This document shows, in pieces, positions 46,916 to 54,026 of a DNA stretch of 64,000 bases. Under the pieces are notes generated by a model, which saw only the letters and a list, made by a program, of their open reading frames with translations, was not told the DNA's origin and made no database searches. This DNA is from Halioglobus japonicus (lineage in GTDB: Bacteria > Pseudomonadota > Gammaproteobacteria > Pseudomonadales > Halieaceae), in the NCBI RefSeq assembly GCF_001983995.1, contig NZ_CP019450.1:496001-560000 (forward strand). Direction: 5' to 3'. Position numbers and translations under genes: made by a program. Position 1 is the stretch's first letter, and every line of letters starts with the position of its first letter.

Positions 46916-47303
46916 GTTTTTTGGTTGGGCCATTGCCGTCACCCTATCGTTAACAATGCTGAACATGGCGGTCGCAGAAGAAGCCGATGTTGTCTGCGGG
47001 CCAGAGTTCGCCCCAAGCCAAGATTTTCTTGCCTTTGTAGACGTCGAGAACTCACCAGATTGGCCCCAGCAGTACTCCGTTTCCGTGCCGCACCAATATA
47101 GAGGTGAATCACTCGCTCGCATTGGTATTCTGTTCCAAGACAGCGCAGACGAAGAGGGCTACTTCAATCTAGCTTGGGAGGAGGAAGCCGATCAGAGATT
47201 GGTTCACTTCGCGCTAGGAATAGATATGCACAGTGTTTTAGTCGTCGGATACTACGGCGGATCGGTCTGTCAACATGAGGGTGTTATCAAAATTGAAACA
47301 TAA
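46881..47303 (+). CDS. Exported hypothetical protein
   Basis: A 140-residue protein with an N-terminal hydrophobic signal (FMFFGWAIAVTLSLTML, then AVAEEADVVC). The mature part of about 105 residues is acidic and beta-rich, with two Cys (VVCGPEF and GGSVCQHEG) that could pair in the periplasm. ATG at 46881 follows AAAGGA. The first codons (MHTD) and the ribosome binding site belong to the duplicated leader module. The stop codon is the first base triplet of an attC-like site. I do not recognise a family. Confidence 0.65.
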   Translation: MHTDSFRIPSFMFFGWAIAVTLSLTMLNMAVAEEADVVCGPEFAPSQDFLAFVDVENSPDWPQQYSVSVPHQYRGESLARIGILFQDSADEEGYFNLAWEEEADQRLVHFALGIDMHSVLVVGYYGGSVCQHEGVIKIET

Positions 47304-47377
47304 CCAGTTGGTGCTACTCGTTCAATCCGTTCGCTGGACGCCAGGCTTCGCGAGCTGCCCCAGCGCAAGGCGTTAGC
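47301..47377 (+). repeat. attC-like site 1
   Basis: A 77-base stretch starting at the TAAC of the preceding stop codon and ending in GGCGTTAGC, the classic integron right core where the crossover falls between G and TT. Between them lie TCGTTCAATCCG and a hairpin with CGCTGG (47332-47337) against CCAGCG (47360-47365), around GGCTTCGCGAGCTGCC. The left core (ACATAAC) is degenerate. It resembles chromosomal integron attC sites in size and layout but is not perfectly symmetric. Confidence 0.55.
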
Positions 47378-47393
47378 TTTCAAAGAGAATCAT

Positions 47394-48119
47394 GTGAATA
47401 TCCAACAACAAGCAATTAAGAAACTTGCAAACTCAATGAGAATTTATGTTGAAACACACATAGACTTTCAAAGACTAAAGAGCATTGATATTGAAGAAGC
47501 AGTGGATAACCTCGATCGTGCGTTCGAGGCTAAACTAGAAGCTTTTCATAGCCTCTATGATGTTGCGAAACAGGACTTAGATTATTTTTCACATGCTGAT
47601 ACAGCTTCGTTAATCTTGCTACGAAACGCTATTCACCATCGAGACCACCTGCTTTTCCAAAGCTGGAATCACAGCATGGCTCTAGATGAAGGCTATAAAA
47701 GGCATCTTGGAGCAGAGTTTCTTTTAGCAGGTTACGACGTCTTATATGAACCAGCTAAAATGAAGTATTTCTACAAACTTGAAGATTTCTATTTAAGGAT
47801 AGATGAGAGCCTTAAGTCACCGTATCTAGAGTCAAAAATGGGCTCCAATAAGCGAAAACGGCTGCTTGGTCAGATAAACTCTGAGTTACATTTCTCTGAT
47901 ATAAAACATAGAGCAGAACTCGAGCGCTATCCACCAAAGCAAGTCTATATAAATGTCATGCCAATATTTATATCTGCCACGTGCAGAGTCTTTACGGCAC
48001 TTAAAGAGAAAGGCGTTGAGTTCTTAGGTTTTGATGCCAAAGCCTATGAAGCCCCTTTCACTAACGAGCTTGAGGTAGATTTTTCAAAGATAGTATATGA
48101 ACCTTTACGAATCACCTAA
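47394..48119 (+). CDS. Hypothetical cytoplasmic protein, possible HEPN-like
   Basis: A 241-residue helical protein with no signal peptide, starting at GTG 47394. It lies between two attC-like sites, the position of an integron cassette gene. The segment LILLRNAIHHRDH contains R-x4-H, the motif of HEPN ribonucleases, but the rest of the fold cannot be checked by eye. The gene is much more AT-rich (about 40 percent GC) than the host, indicating recent transfer. I recognise no named family. Confidence 0.65.
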   Translation: MNIQQQAIKKLANSMRIYVETHIDFQRLKSIDIEEAVDNLDRAFEAKLEAFHSLYDVAKQDLDYFSHADTASLILLRNAIHHRDHLLFQSWNHSMALDEGYKRHLGAEFLLAGYDVLYEPAKMKYFYKLEDFYLRIDESLKSPYLESKMGSNKRKRLLGQINSELHFSDIKHRAELERYPPKQVYINVMPIFISATCRVFTALKEKGVEFLGFDAKAYEAPFTNELEVDFSKIVYEPLRIT

Positions 48120-48120
48120 A

Positions 48121-48190
48121 AAGCTAACAAGCAAAGGCAGCATCGCCACTTCGTGGCTAGACACGCCAAAGCGTGCCGCTGCTTTGGGAT
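48121..48190 (+). repeat. attC-like site 2, right core lost
   Basis: Begins AAGCTAACAAGCAAAGGCAGC. AGCTAAC is the inverse of the GTTAGCT of site 1, as expected for a left core. The hairpin pairs CAAAGGCAGC (48132-48141) with GCTGCTTTG (48178-48186), leaving one unpaired base in the style of attC. A GTTRRRY right core does not follow; a copy of the GTCCGCTTTTGGCCCC spacer begins a few bases later at 48199. Confidence 0.55.
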
Positions 48191-48285
48191 TTATGAGCGT
48201 CCGCTTTTGGCCCCAAAACTGTCGCTGAAGAAACAGCCGAATTCAGTCCCGTGAGAATAGTAGCCAACAATTGTGAGTCTAAATT

Positions 48286-48639
48286 TTGATTGCTGCCGCA
48301 ATAACGATAACCATTGGCCTAGTTTGCGGTTTGCTGATCGGTTTTGTCCTTGGGATCTCTAGCAACGAAATATCTGAAGGGACAGACAGGCAATTTAACT
48401 CCTCTTTCCTCACGGCTATCTACAAGAAGAGACCTATATACATAAACATGCTGACCGGTGGCATCTTGGGACTGAGTATTATGGTTGGTCTTACTGTTGT
48501 AGCTGCCATGTCGCCCAAATGGCTTGGGTACCCGTCAAACTACTTGATGTCATATTCAGCACCCTCTTACGTCGTGGGCATTTTGCTAGGCAAGATTATT
48601 CGCTATTGGGTCTGGAAAAAGTATTTGAGATTTATGTAG
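48286..48639 (+). CDS. Small membrane protein, cassette array
   Basis: A 117-residue protein with three predicted membrane helices: AAAITITIGLVCGLLIGFVL, then GGILGLSIMVGLTVVAAM, then PSYVVGILLGKIIRYWVW. It starts at TTG 48286; an upstream ribosome binding site is not evident, so the start is uncertain. The unit is bounded by spacer repeats at 48199 and 48657. No known family. Confidence 0.5.
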   Translation: MIAAAITITIGLVCGLLIGFVLGISSNEISEGTDRQFNSSFLTAIYKKRPIYINMLTGGILGLSIMVGLTVVAAMSPKWLGYPSNYLMSYSAPSYVVGILLGKIIRYWVWKKYLRFM

Positions 48640-48682
48640 AACTCATGACCATCCAAGTCCGCTCTTGGCCCCATAGGAGACT

Positions 48683-48910
48683 ATGAGTAGTTTTGTCTTC
48701 AGTATTCTTATTGCGTCGATTGTCGGGGCGATGGGTTTTTTTATCGCACTGGTCAAGAATGTTAATCTAGAGGAAGTCCACTTACTAAAATATGGCGGGC
48801 CGTTTGCCCTTTTGATTCCGGGCGTGCTGAAACCAGCTGGGAGGTTGTGGCTCATGTGTGGGACAGGTTGCTCTGTTAGTGCGGTCTACATCATGATGAC
48901 AGCTTCTTGA
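48683..48910 (+). CDS. Small membrane protein, cassette array
   Basis: A 75-residue protein with an N-terminal hydrophobic helix (FVFSILIASIVGAMGFFIAL), a short charged linker (KNVNLEEVHLLKYGG) and a second hydrophobic half. The ATG at 48683 has GGAG a few bases before it (ATAGGAGACT). Its stop codon at 48908 touches the next spacer repeat. Function unknown. Confidence 0.5.
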   Translation: MSSFVFSILIASIVGAMGFFIALVKNVNLEEVHLLKYGGPFALLIPGVLKPAGRLWLMCGTGCSVSAVYIMMTAS

Positions 48911-48928
48911 ACGTCCGCTCCTGGCCCC

Positions 48929-49402
48929 ATGACTGACATGCAACTCTATCAGTCCTCAGATTTTACTGACGCCGCCGATGTGGCACAGCAGCGTATCGCT
49001 GTCTTACTGCCTGATGCAGTCGTTGAGGAAATTGGGGCGACGTCCATTCCCGGGGCGTTAACGAAGGGCGACGTAGATATTTTCGTCGGTGTAAGTGAGG
49101 CAAGTTTCGAGCTGTCTGTTAATGTGCTGTGCTCTAATGGGTTCGCCCCGAAAGTGGATACCCTTCAGACTGATGAACTCAGAATGCTTGAATCGGATGA
49201 TAAGAACATGGATTTGGCTTGCCAGGTTGTGGTGCTAGGCAGCCGATACGATTTCTTCCGAGAGTTTAGGGATCGGCTAATCGCGGATCCTTCCCTTGTG
49301 GAGGCTTACAATGAGGTAAAGCTCGGACACATACACCTTCCACACAAAGATTACAGGGATGCAAAAGCGGAGTTTATTGAGCGTGTTCTGTATTCAAGCT
49401 GA
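48929..49402 (+). CDS. GrpB/UPF0157-like nucleotidyltransferase-fold protein
   Basis: A 157-residue soluble protein. IGATSIPGALTKGDVDIFV (residues 36-54) matches the GrpB/UPF0157 consensus IGSTSIPGL..K..IDI, and the C-terminal FFREFRDRLIADPSLVEAYNEVK block also matches. The family has a nucleotidyltransferase fold of unclear activity. It differs from most array neighbours in being cytoplasmic and recognisable. Its ATG (48929) comes directly from the spacer (GGCCCCATGACT), so the repeat provides the translation start context here. Confidence 0.78.
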   Translation: MTDMQLYQSSDFTDAADVAQQRIAVLLPDAVVEEIGATSIPGALTKGDVDIFVGVSEASFELSVNVLCSNGFAPKVDTLQTDELRMLESDDKNMDLACQVVVLGSRYDFFREFRDRLIADPSLVEAYNEVKLGHIHLPHKDYRDAKAEFIERVLYSS

Positions 49403-49456
49403 TGTCCGCTTCTGGCCCCAAAGCTGTCGTCCATTTAGAACTGAGTGCCGTTTCGT

Positions 49457-49801
49457 ATGTATAGTTTAGATGAGTATGCAAAGCCGATTTTGGCGCTGCT
49501 ACTAATCTTGGTCGTTATTGCTATGCTGGGATTCCTTAAGTTTGAATCTGGGGAGGGTTCTGCCAGCTATGTCAAAGCGGAAATAATTTCGTACTCACGG
49601 CAGTCCACAGGAAAAAGTTCACCGGACCCAGCTTTTTATGCTGAACTGCCAAGCGGTGTGGGCGTTTTTGTTCGTGACTGGGGAGAAATTCCCGCTACCT
49701 ATCGAGGACCGGTGATCCTTGAATTACAGAAAGGCCAACTGTCGGGCAAAGCAATTTATAAGATTGATGTAGAGCGTACGTCAAGGTTGTTGAATGACTA
49801 A
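49457..49801 (+). CDS. Single-pass membrane protein, cassette array
   Basis: A 114-residue protein with one N-terminal membrane helix (PILALLLILVVIAMLGFL) followed by an extracytoplasmic domain of about 80 residues. That domain is beta-rich (VFVRDWGEIPATYRGPVILEL) and of unknown type. ATG at 49457 is preferred to a GTG at 49445. Flanked by spacers at 49404 and 49818. Confidence 0.6.
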   Translation: MYSLDEYAKPILALLLILVVIAMLGFLKFESGEGSASYVKAEIISYSRQSTGKSSPDPAFYAELPSGVGVFVRDWGEIPATYRGPVILELQKGQLSGKAIYKIDVERTSRLLND

Positions 49802-49849
49802 GAATGCCTTCGTGAGCGTCCGCTCTTTGCCCCAAGTCGGTAACTGAGC

Positions 49850-50080
49850 ATGTATAGATTAGTCTTACCAATATGGTTCTTGAGTGGGTTGATTCTTCTG
49901 GTCGTTGGTGGAGCTGGGCTGTTATCTAAAGAAACCCTTGATGGGTTCTTTAATCAGCCAGTTCCGGATGAGTACATTCGGGAATGCCTGTTTTTTGGTG
50001 TGCTTTTGTTGGTGGGATCGGGAGCGGTTGTCTTGATTAAGAGAAGTCTGCTAGACGGACAGAACTCTAATGGCAGCTAA
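49850..50080 (+). CDS. Two-helix membrane protein, cassette array
   Basis: A 76-residue protein with two membrane helices (VLPIWFLSGLILLVVGGAGLL and ECLFFGVLLLVGSGAVVLI) and a short polar loop. ATG at 49850 lies after TAACTGAGC. The stop codon lies inside a partial spacer copy (50076-50096). No family recognised. Confidence 0.55.
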   Translation: MYRLVLPIWFLSGLILLVVGGAGLLSKETLDGFFNQPVPDEYIRECLFFGVLLLVGSGAVVLIKRSLLDGQNSNGS

Positions 50081-50097
50081 TGGCCCCTTAGCTGAAT

Positions 50098-50481
50098 ATG
50101 AAAAATCTTACTCTTAGCGCTCTCATATACTACGGCTCGTTGCTTGCCTTACTGCTCCTAGTGAAGTTTGTCATATACTCTGATGCACTTGCCCTGTTAG
50201 CGTTCATAGTCGCAGCTTGGCTATCGGGCTATGTCTTCGTCAGATCTAGTGGTCGCTTGCTTAAAACTAGGGAGTCTTTAATTCTCGCAGCAGCAAATGG
50301 CCTGCCAGGATTGATAGTATTTTCACTAACCGACGCGCCACAGATGGATCCGGAATTCTTGGTTTGGGCTGTTAAGTTCTTTAGCGTAGTCATGGGGCTG
50401 TTTGTTGGATTTGTGGTCTGCTTGGTCTTTTACACATACCATCCCATCTGGCTTCGATATGTCCACGACTCGGACTCTTGA
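50098..50481 (+). CDS. Four-helix membrane protein, cassette array
   Basis: A 127-residue protein with about four hydrophobic helices, among them ALIYYGSLLALLLLVKFVIY and FFSVVMGLFVGFVVCLVFY. ATG at 50098 begins 17 bases after the previous stop, within the end of a partial spacer. The last residues are acidic (HDSDS). Function unknown. Confidence 0.6.
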   Translation: MKNLTLSALIYYGSLLALLLLVKFVIYSDALALLAFIVAAWLSGYVFVRSSGRLLKTRESLILAAANGLPGLIVFSLTDAPQMDPEFLVWAVKFFSVVMGLFVGFVVCLVFYTYHPIWLRYVHDSDS

Positions 50482-50530
50482 GGGGCAGCTTTTGGCCCCT
50501 TAGCTGCCACTACATATACGGAGTAGTAGA

Positions 50531-50863
50531 TTGAAACATCAGCTTCAGTTTGCGGGACTATTGATAGGCTTACTGTGCCTGCTTGGTGGGATCGCTGACG
50601 TGTATTTACAGTCGACTCAGGGCGACATCATTCAATGGCGCGTACCAATAATCCTAATAGGCGCAGGGGTCGGCCTACCATTAGTCATTTTTCCGTTCTT
50701 CGAGTGGAATCGCGAACCCGACCCGATGCTCTTAGATGAAGAGCAGTATGCCCAGGCAAACCTAGATGGTGGGGTTATTACCGGAATGTCTGGAGGGAGT
50801 GATGGTTCTGGCTCAGAAAGTGATTACTCAGGAGCCTCTGATGGTGACGGCGGAACAGACTAA
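50531..50863 (+). CDS. Membrane protein with Gly/Ser-rich acidic tail, cassette array
   Basis: A 110-residue protein, TTG start at 50531. Two membrane helices (FAGLLIGLLCLLGGIADVYL and VPIILIGAGVGLPLVIFPFF) precede a cytoplasmic or periplasmic tail of 45 residues. The tail is low-complexity, made mostly of Gly, Ser and Asp (GGSDGSGSESDYSGASDGDG). Spacers lie at 50485 and 50866. The tail could be a flexible linker or a substrate for modification; no family is known to me. Confidence 0.6.
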   Translation: MKHQLQFAGLLIGLLCLLGGIADVYLQSTQGDIIQWRVPIILIGAGVGLPLVIFPFFEWNREPDPMLLDEEQYAQANLDGGVITGMSGGSDGSGSESDYSGASDGDGGTD

Positions 50864-50913
50864 AGGTCTGCTTTTGGCCCCATAGCTGCCCCATATTCTG
50901 AAGAGGATTATCT

Positions 50914-50964
50914 ATGCACACAGACATGATTCACAAGCCCCACTGTTATGAGAAAGAGCAATAG
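50914..50964 (+). CDS. 16-residue leader peptide (MHTD type)
   Basis: AGAGGATTATCT precedes the ATG of a 16-codon frame (MHTDMIHKPHCYEKEQ) whose TAG directly abuts the ATG of the exported protein at 50965. The ribosome binding site and first four codons resemble those at 46881 and 53094, where a second 16-codon leader overlaps the next start. The identical length and shared start suggest a translated leader that couples into the following gene. Confidence 0.45.
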   Translation: MHTDMIHKPHCYEKEQ

Positions 50965-51537
50965 ATGAAATTCATCTACGTCCTGTTGGTCGCATTTATG
51001 ATCTCACCCGCATCAGCTGATGAAATGTTCTGTATGTATCCTGATAACGATACTCGCGAGCTTGAACAGGTAAATAGCTGTGGCCCTATAAACAATGGAC
51101 TATTAACCGTTGATCCATCACTTATGACAAAAATGATGTGGTCAAAGTACGGAATGCAGTGTATCTATATCAATTACCCAAAAGATAAGGGCTGGTTCTA
51201 TATCAATCAAAATGGCCTTGGTCGTGGCTCACCTTTCAGTCATGATAACGACTGCACTCCGTATCAAGCTGGCGTGGCTATAGGCTTAGTAAATGGCTAT
51301 GTTGTCTATTTCAATCAAGTTATGGATGTCGTCAAGACAACGGAATATACCTGGGCAAGCAATTTCTATAAGGGTTATTCCAAGGTTTGTATCGGAGAGT
51401 TAACAAAAGAGTATGATCGTTATGGCGAACATTATCAGCTTAAAGGCGGGCAATGTGGATTTATCGATCGGGAGTTCAATGTTGTAGTTCAAGTGGCTTA
51501 TCCGCATGAATCCACCCCGGTGCCGGAGAGTTTGTAA
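50965..51537 (+). CDS. Exported hypothetical protein, cassette array
   Basis: A 190-residue protein with a signal peptide (MKFIYVLLVAFMISPASA, cleavage before DEM). Six cysteines in the mature part (FCMYP, SCGPI, MQCIY, NDCTP, VCIGE, QCGFI) suggest up to three disulfides. GWFYINQNG and QCGFIDREFNVVV resemble WG-type beta repeats. It follows the MHTD leader with no gap. Probably periplasmic or secreted; function unknown. Confidence 0.65.
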   Translation: MKFIYVLLVAFMISPASADEMFCMYPDNDTRELEQVNSCGPINNGLLTVDPSLMTKMMWSKYGMQCIYINYPKDKGWFYINQNGLGRGSPFSHDNDCTPYQAGVAIGLVNGYVVYFNQVMDVVKTTEYTWASNFYKGYSKVCIGELTKEYDRYGEHYQLKGGQCGFIDREFNVVVQVAYPHESTPVPESL

Positions 51538-51633
51538 GAATCACTGCCAAGCGAACTTGTGCGACGTAGGTGGCTGAGTGTGCTAGTCAGTATCCGCTAG
51601 TGGCTCCATACGTGTAACTAAGTGTTGATTGTC

Positions 51634-51897
51634 ATGTCCGTATCACAACCGATGAAAGAGGAACTGGCCGCGATCCTTGAGGCTTACTTGAGTGGGCGCG
51701 TAGGTCACGAAGCTATTCGCTCATACGCATGGGAGCTAACTGATAGTGTACCCGCCGAGCCCGACAAGAATAGCGAGCCATATTGGTCAGCGGTTTTCAG
51801 CATTATTCACCTAGCAGATGAAGAACACTGGAATGACGGCTTTACTAAGCGCGATTTGAACGCAGCACTAGACCAACTAATAGGCAGAGTTGACTGA
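51634..51897 (+). CDS. Small cytoplasmic helical protein, cassette array
   Basis: An 87-residue acidic protein, no signal, rich in helix formers (EELAAILEAYLSGRVGHEAIRS, then WSAVFSIIHLADEEHW). The size and helical acidic make-up recall small immunity-type proteins, but I cannot place it in a family. ATG at 51634 is preferred to the in-frame TTG at 51622. Its stop lies two bases from the next spacer copy at 51899. Confidence 0.5.
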   Translation: MSVSQPMKEELAAILEAYLSGRVGHEAIRSYAWELTDSVPAEPDKNSEPYWSAVFSIIHLADEEHWNDGFTKRDLNAALDQLIGRVD

Positions 51898-51990
51898 TGT
51901 CCGCTTATGGCCCCTTAGCTGCCGTTAGCTAATGTGGTAAGTTTGAGGGCATATAACGTCCAGAAAGCGGACCTTCTCACTTTACACCTT

Positions 51991-52512
51991 ATGAGGTTTT
52001 TCCTGTTGCCGTTGTTCTCACCCAAATTGTTCTTAGTTCTGTTACTTGCAGCCTCTCCGGCGTTTAGCCAGAAGGCTAGCGGGTTCGACGAGTTCACGAT
52101 TGGCCGCAAGATATCGGAGATACCTAATTTCAATGACCAGTTTTCATGCCGCGACGACCACGCGTATGAAACACGTCTCTTGTGTGTAGCGAAGAACCCA
52201 CACCAATGGGAAGTCGAAGGCTATGCGGCGAGCTCTTTCAGCCTCATTATCCTCAAGAAGCGGATTGAGAAGATCATCCTGACTGTAGATTCCGGTTCGG
52301 ATAAAATTGATAGATTACTTTCAATGGCCACTATAAGAGCCGCGTATGAGTCAAAGCTTGGGCCGCCGCACGAGTCCGAGGCCAAGAAGACCTATACCAA
52401 ATATAGCTGGATAAATGGAAATACAACGCTATCGATGACTGAGGCAACCCTATTTTTCTATGCCAACAATTTCAGCGAACTGGAATCTCGTGACGCACTA
52501 CACGATTGGTAG
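51991..52512 (+). CDS. Exported hypothetical protein, cassette array
   Basis: A 173-residue protein with a signal peptide (LFLVLLLAASPAFS, cleavage before QKASGF). The mature part has two Cys (QFSCRDD and RLLCVAK) and alternating charged beta strands (SFSLIILKKRIEKIILTVD). The ATG at 51991 is preferred to a GTG at 51934, which would place about 20 residues ahead of the signal. Follows a spacer at 51899 and its extended homology block. Unknown function. Confidence 0.6.
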   Translation: MRFFLLPLFSPKLFLVLLLAASPAFSQKASGFDEFTIGRKISEIPNFNDQFSCRDDHAYETRLLCVAKNPHQWEVEGYAASSFSLIILKKRIEKIILTVDSGSDKIDRLLSMATIRAAYESKLGPPHESEAKKTYTKYSWINGNTTLSMTEATLFFYANNFSELESRDALHDW

Positions 52513-52601
52513 AATCGGTTGGTACAAATGTCCGCTACTGGCCCCAAACCTGCCGTCAGATCACATATGCAACTCCGATACTTAGTTGAGTAGTATTACC
52601 A

Positions 52602-52994
52602 ATGACTAGGCCAATGTTCCTCGCCTTCTTCAGCCTATTGCTAATGGGGGAGGCAGTTTTGCTACCGCTAATTATCGGCTACTTTGCTTTTGCGAGTGGG
52701 GATACTGGTGTCACACTAAATGGGGTCGAAACAAGTATCGGTGAGGTGAGGTTGGAAATTGTTCTCAGCTTATTTGTTGGTTGGCTGTTCGTGGTGGCAT
52801 TTGCTGTAGGCTTCTGGAAGGGAGTACCAATTGCCAGACATGGGTTCGTAACAATTTTTGTCGTGTTACTGGTAATCATTGCTGTCAAATCATCGAGCTT
52901 GAACGTAATACCAGGTATGGCTCTCTGGACAGGATTGCTTTACTGGTACTTCTACCGGAAAACGAACGTATCCAACTATTTTTCGCCAAAATGA
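52602..52994 (+). CDS. Four-helix membrane protein, cassette array
   Basis: A 130-residue protein with four hydrophobic helices, for example FLAFFSLLLMGEAVLLPLII, LEIVLSLFVGWLFVVAFAVG and FVTIFVVLLVIIAV. The helices are separated by short loops. ATG at 52602. It ends two bases before the spacer at 52997. No family recognised; similar in size and topology to the product of the gene at 50098 but not in sequence. Confidence 0.6.
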   Translation: MTRPMFLAFFSLLLMGEAVLLPLIIGYFAFASGDTGVTLNGVETSIGEVRLEIVLSLFVGWLFVVAFAVGFWKGVPIARHGFVTIFVVLLVIIAVKSSSLNVIPGMALWTGLLYWYFYRKTNVSNYFSPK

Positions 52995-53051
52995 ACGTCC
53001 GCTTTTGGCCCCTTAGCTGCCATTGGGGATTGTGGTAACTTTGAGGCCAGA

Positions 53052-53124
53052 CAACGTCCACAAAGCTGCCCTTCACATTGAAAAGGATTTTCGATGCACA
53101 CTGACTTTTCCATAGACCTAGCTG
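53052..53124 (+). repeat. Long direct repeat, copy 2 (leader module)
   Basis: Matches 46842-46915 over about 73 bases with few mismatches, including AAGCTGCCCTTCACATTG and GGATTTTCGATGCACACTGAC. It follows the extended spacer at 52997 (shared with 51899). Confidence 0.75.
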
Positions 53125-53144
53125 TTATACGTCAAAATGAGTGA
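53094..53144 (+). CDS. 16-residue leader peptide (MHTD type), second copy
   Basis: AAAAGGATTTTCG precedes a 16-codon frame (MHTDFSIDLAVIRQNE) whose TGA lies inside the start of the next gene (ATG at 53137), an eight-base overlap typical of translational coupling. It is homologous at its start with 46881 and 50914. Confidence 0.45.
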   Translation: MHTDFSIDLAVIRQNE

Positions 53145-53496
53145 GCATTTGAGCAAGATCATTGATCAGAATCAGCTGGTTTCCATGATGAATAAAACTA
53201 AATGGAGGGAGCTTTGTTCTGAGTTCGAGAAGGAAAGCACCGTTTCTCCATTGGTAAAATATAAGCTCATCACTTCTGATAAAGAGTTTGGATTAAGTGA
53301 GGTTTGGTGGCATGAACTATATGGTGAGTGCCAAGCTATAGAGTGGCTAGATTTCTCAAAAGTCAAAAGCAGAGAAAATATATCAACTCAAGTTGTGGCA
53401 GTGCTTGATAGTGTAGGTGTCCCATATAGCGATGAAGGTGGAGTATTTAGGGTTTGGGGTTACGTCAATTCAAATAGTCGTCCGAGTCACTTGTGA
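53137..53496 (+). CDS. Small cytoplasmic protein, DUF6678-like
   Basis: A 119-residue soluble protein. The early NKTKWRELCSEFEK and the later IEWLDFSKVKSR segments recall the DUF6678 family, seen in scattered bacteria, with no known function. It is coupled to the MHTD leader. Downstream, 53497-53674 (178 bases) shows nothing coding and holds the spacer copy at 53578. Confidence 0.5.
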   Translation: MSEHLSKIIDQNQLVSMMNKTKWRELCSEFEKESTVSPLVKYKLITSDKEFGLSEVWWHELYGECQAIEWLDFSKVKSRENISTQVVAVLDSVGVPYSDEGGVFRVWGYVNSNSRPSHL

Positions 53497-53674
53497 CAAG
53501 GCCAGGCACAATCGCTCACTTCATGGACTGGACCTCTGCACTGAGTGCTCCTGCCTGTGCTGGTGGCGTTGATGAGAGTCCGGTTTTGGCCCCTAAGCTG
53601 ACATTCTAATTGAACAGGGCTTCAATGGATTCTATATCCCTGCACACGCAGCCAAGTGATCTCGCCTACTACCA

Positions 53675-53971
53675 ATGATACTAGCTGCATTGATTCTTCA
53701 TATGACCAGTTTCGTGTGGATGTATGAGATATAAACTAAGTATTGGCGCGAAGCTGTCGGAGAAAGCGCGGGCATTGGTGAGGGGGCCTCACTCCATTTT
53801 TACGCGCCAAAGTGGCTCATGATCGGATACATAGCTATTTTGCTAGGCAGTATTTCTTTTGTCATACCGTTCAACGCTCAGGCATACGGTTCTACAGTCT
53901 TAAGAGCAAGTTATATATCGGTGACCTCCTGGCTATTACTGACGATTCTCTATGTGCAACTATTCGCCTAG
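53675..53971 (+). pseudogene. Small membrane protein gene broken by an in-frame stop
   Basis: From ATG 53675 a hydrophobic frame (MILAALILHMTSFVWMYEI) meets TAA at 53732. The same frame then stays open for 79 more codons with two further membrane-like segments (WLMIGYIAILLGSISFVIPF and ISVTSWLLLTILYVQLF) to TAG at 53969. Read through, it would be a 98-residue three-helix membrane protein like its neighbours. I interpret it as a decayed cargo gene. Confidence 0.45.
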
Positions 53972-54026
53972 ATAACCATGCATTGATTTCATGGTTTTAG
54001 TATACAGTATGTAAACCCCTATATTT

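Noticed and set aside
48197..53602. CRISPR array
   Set aside because: Repeats are 250-700 bases apart, imperfect, and separated by genes; there are no cas genes.
53812..54000. 62-codon open frame from 53812
   Set aside because: It is out of frame with the hydrophobic frame 53675-53971, has no ribosome binding site, and its composition is not protein-like.
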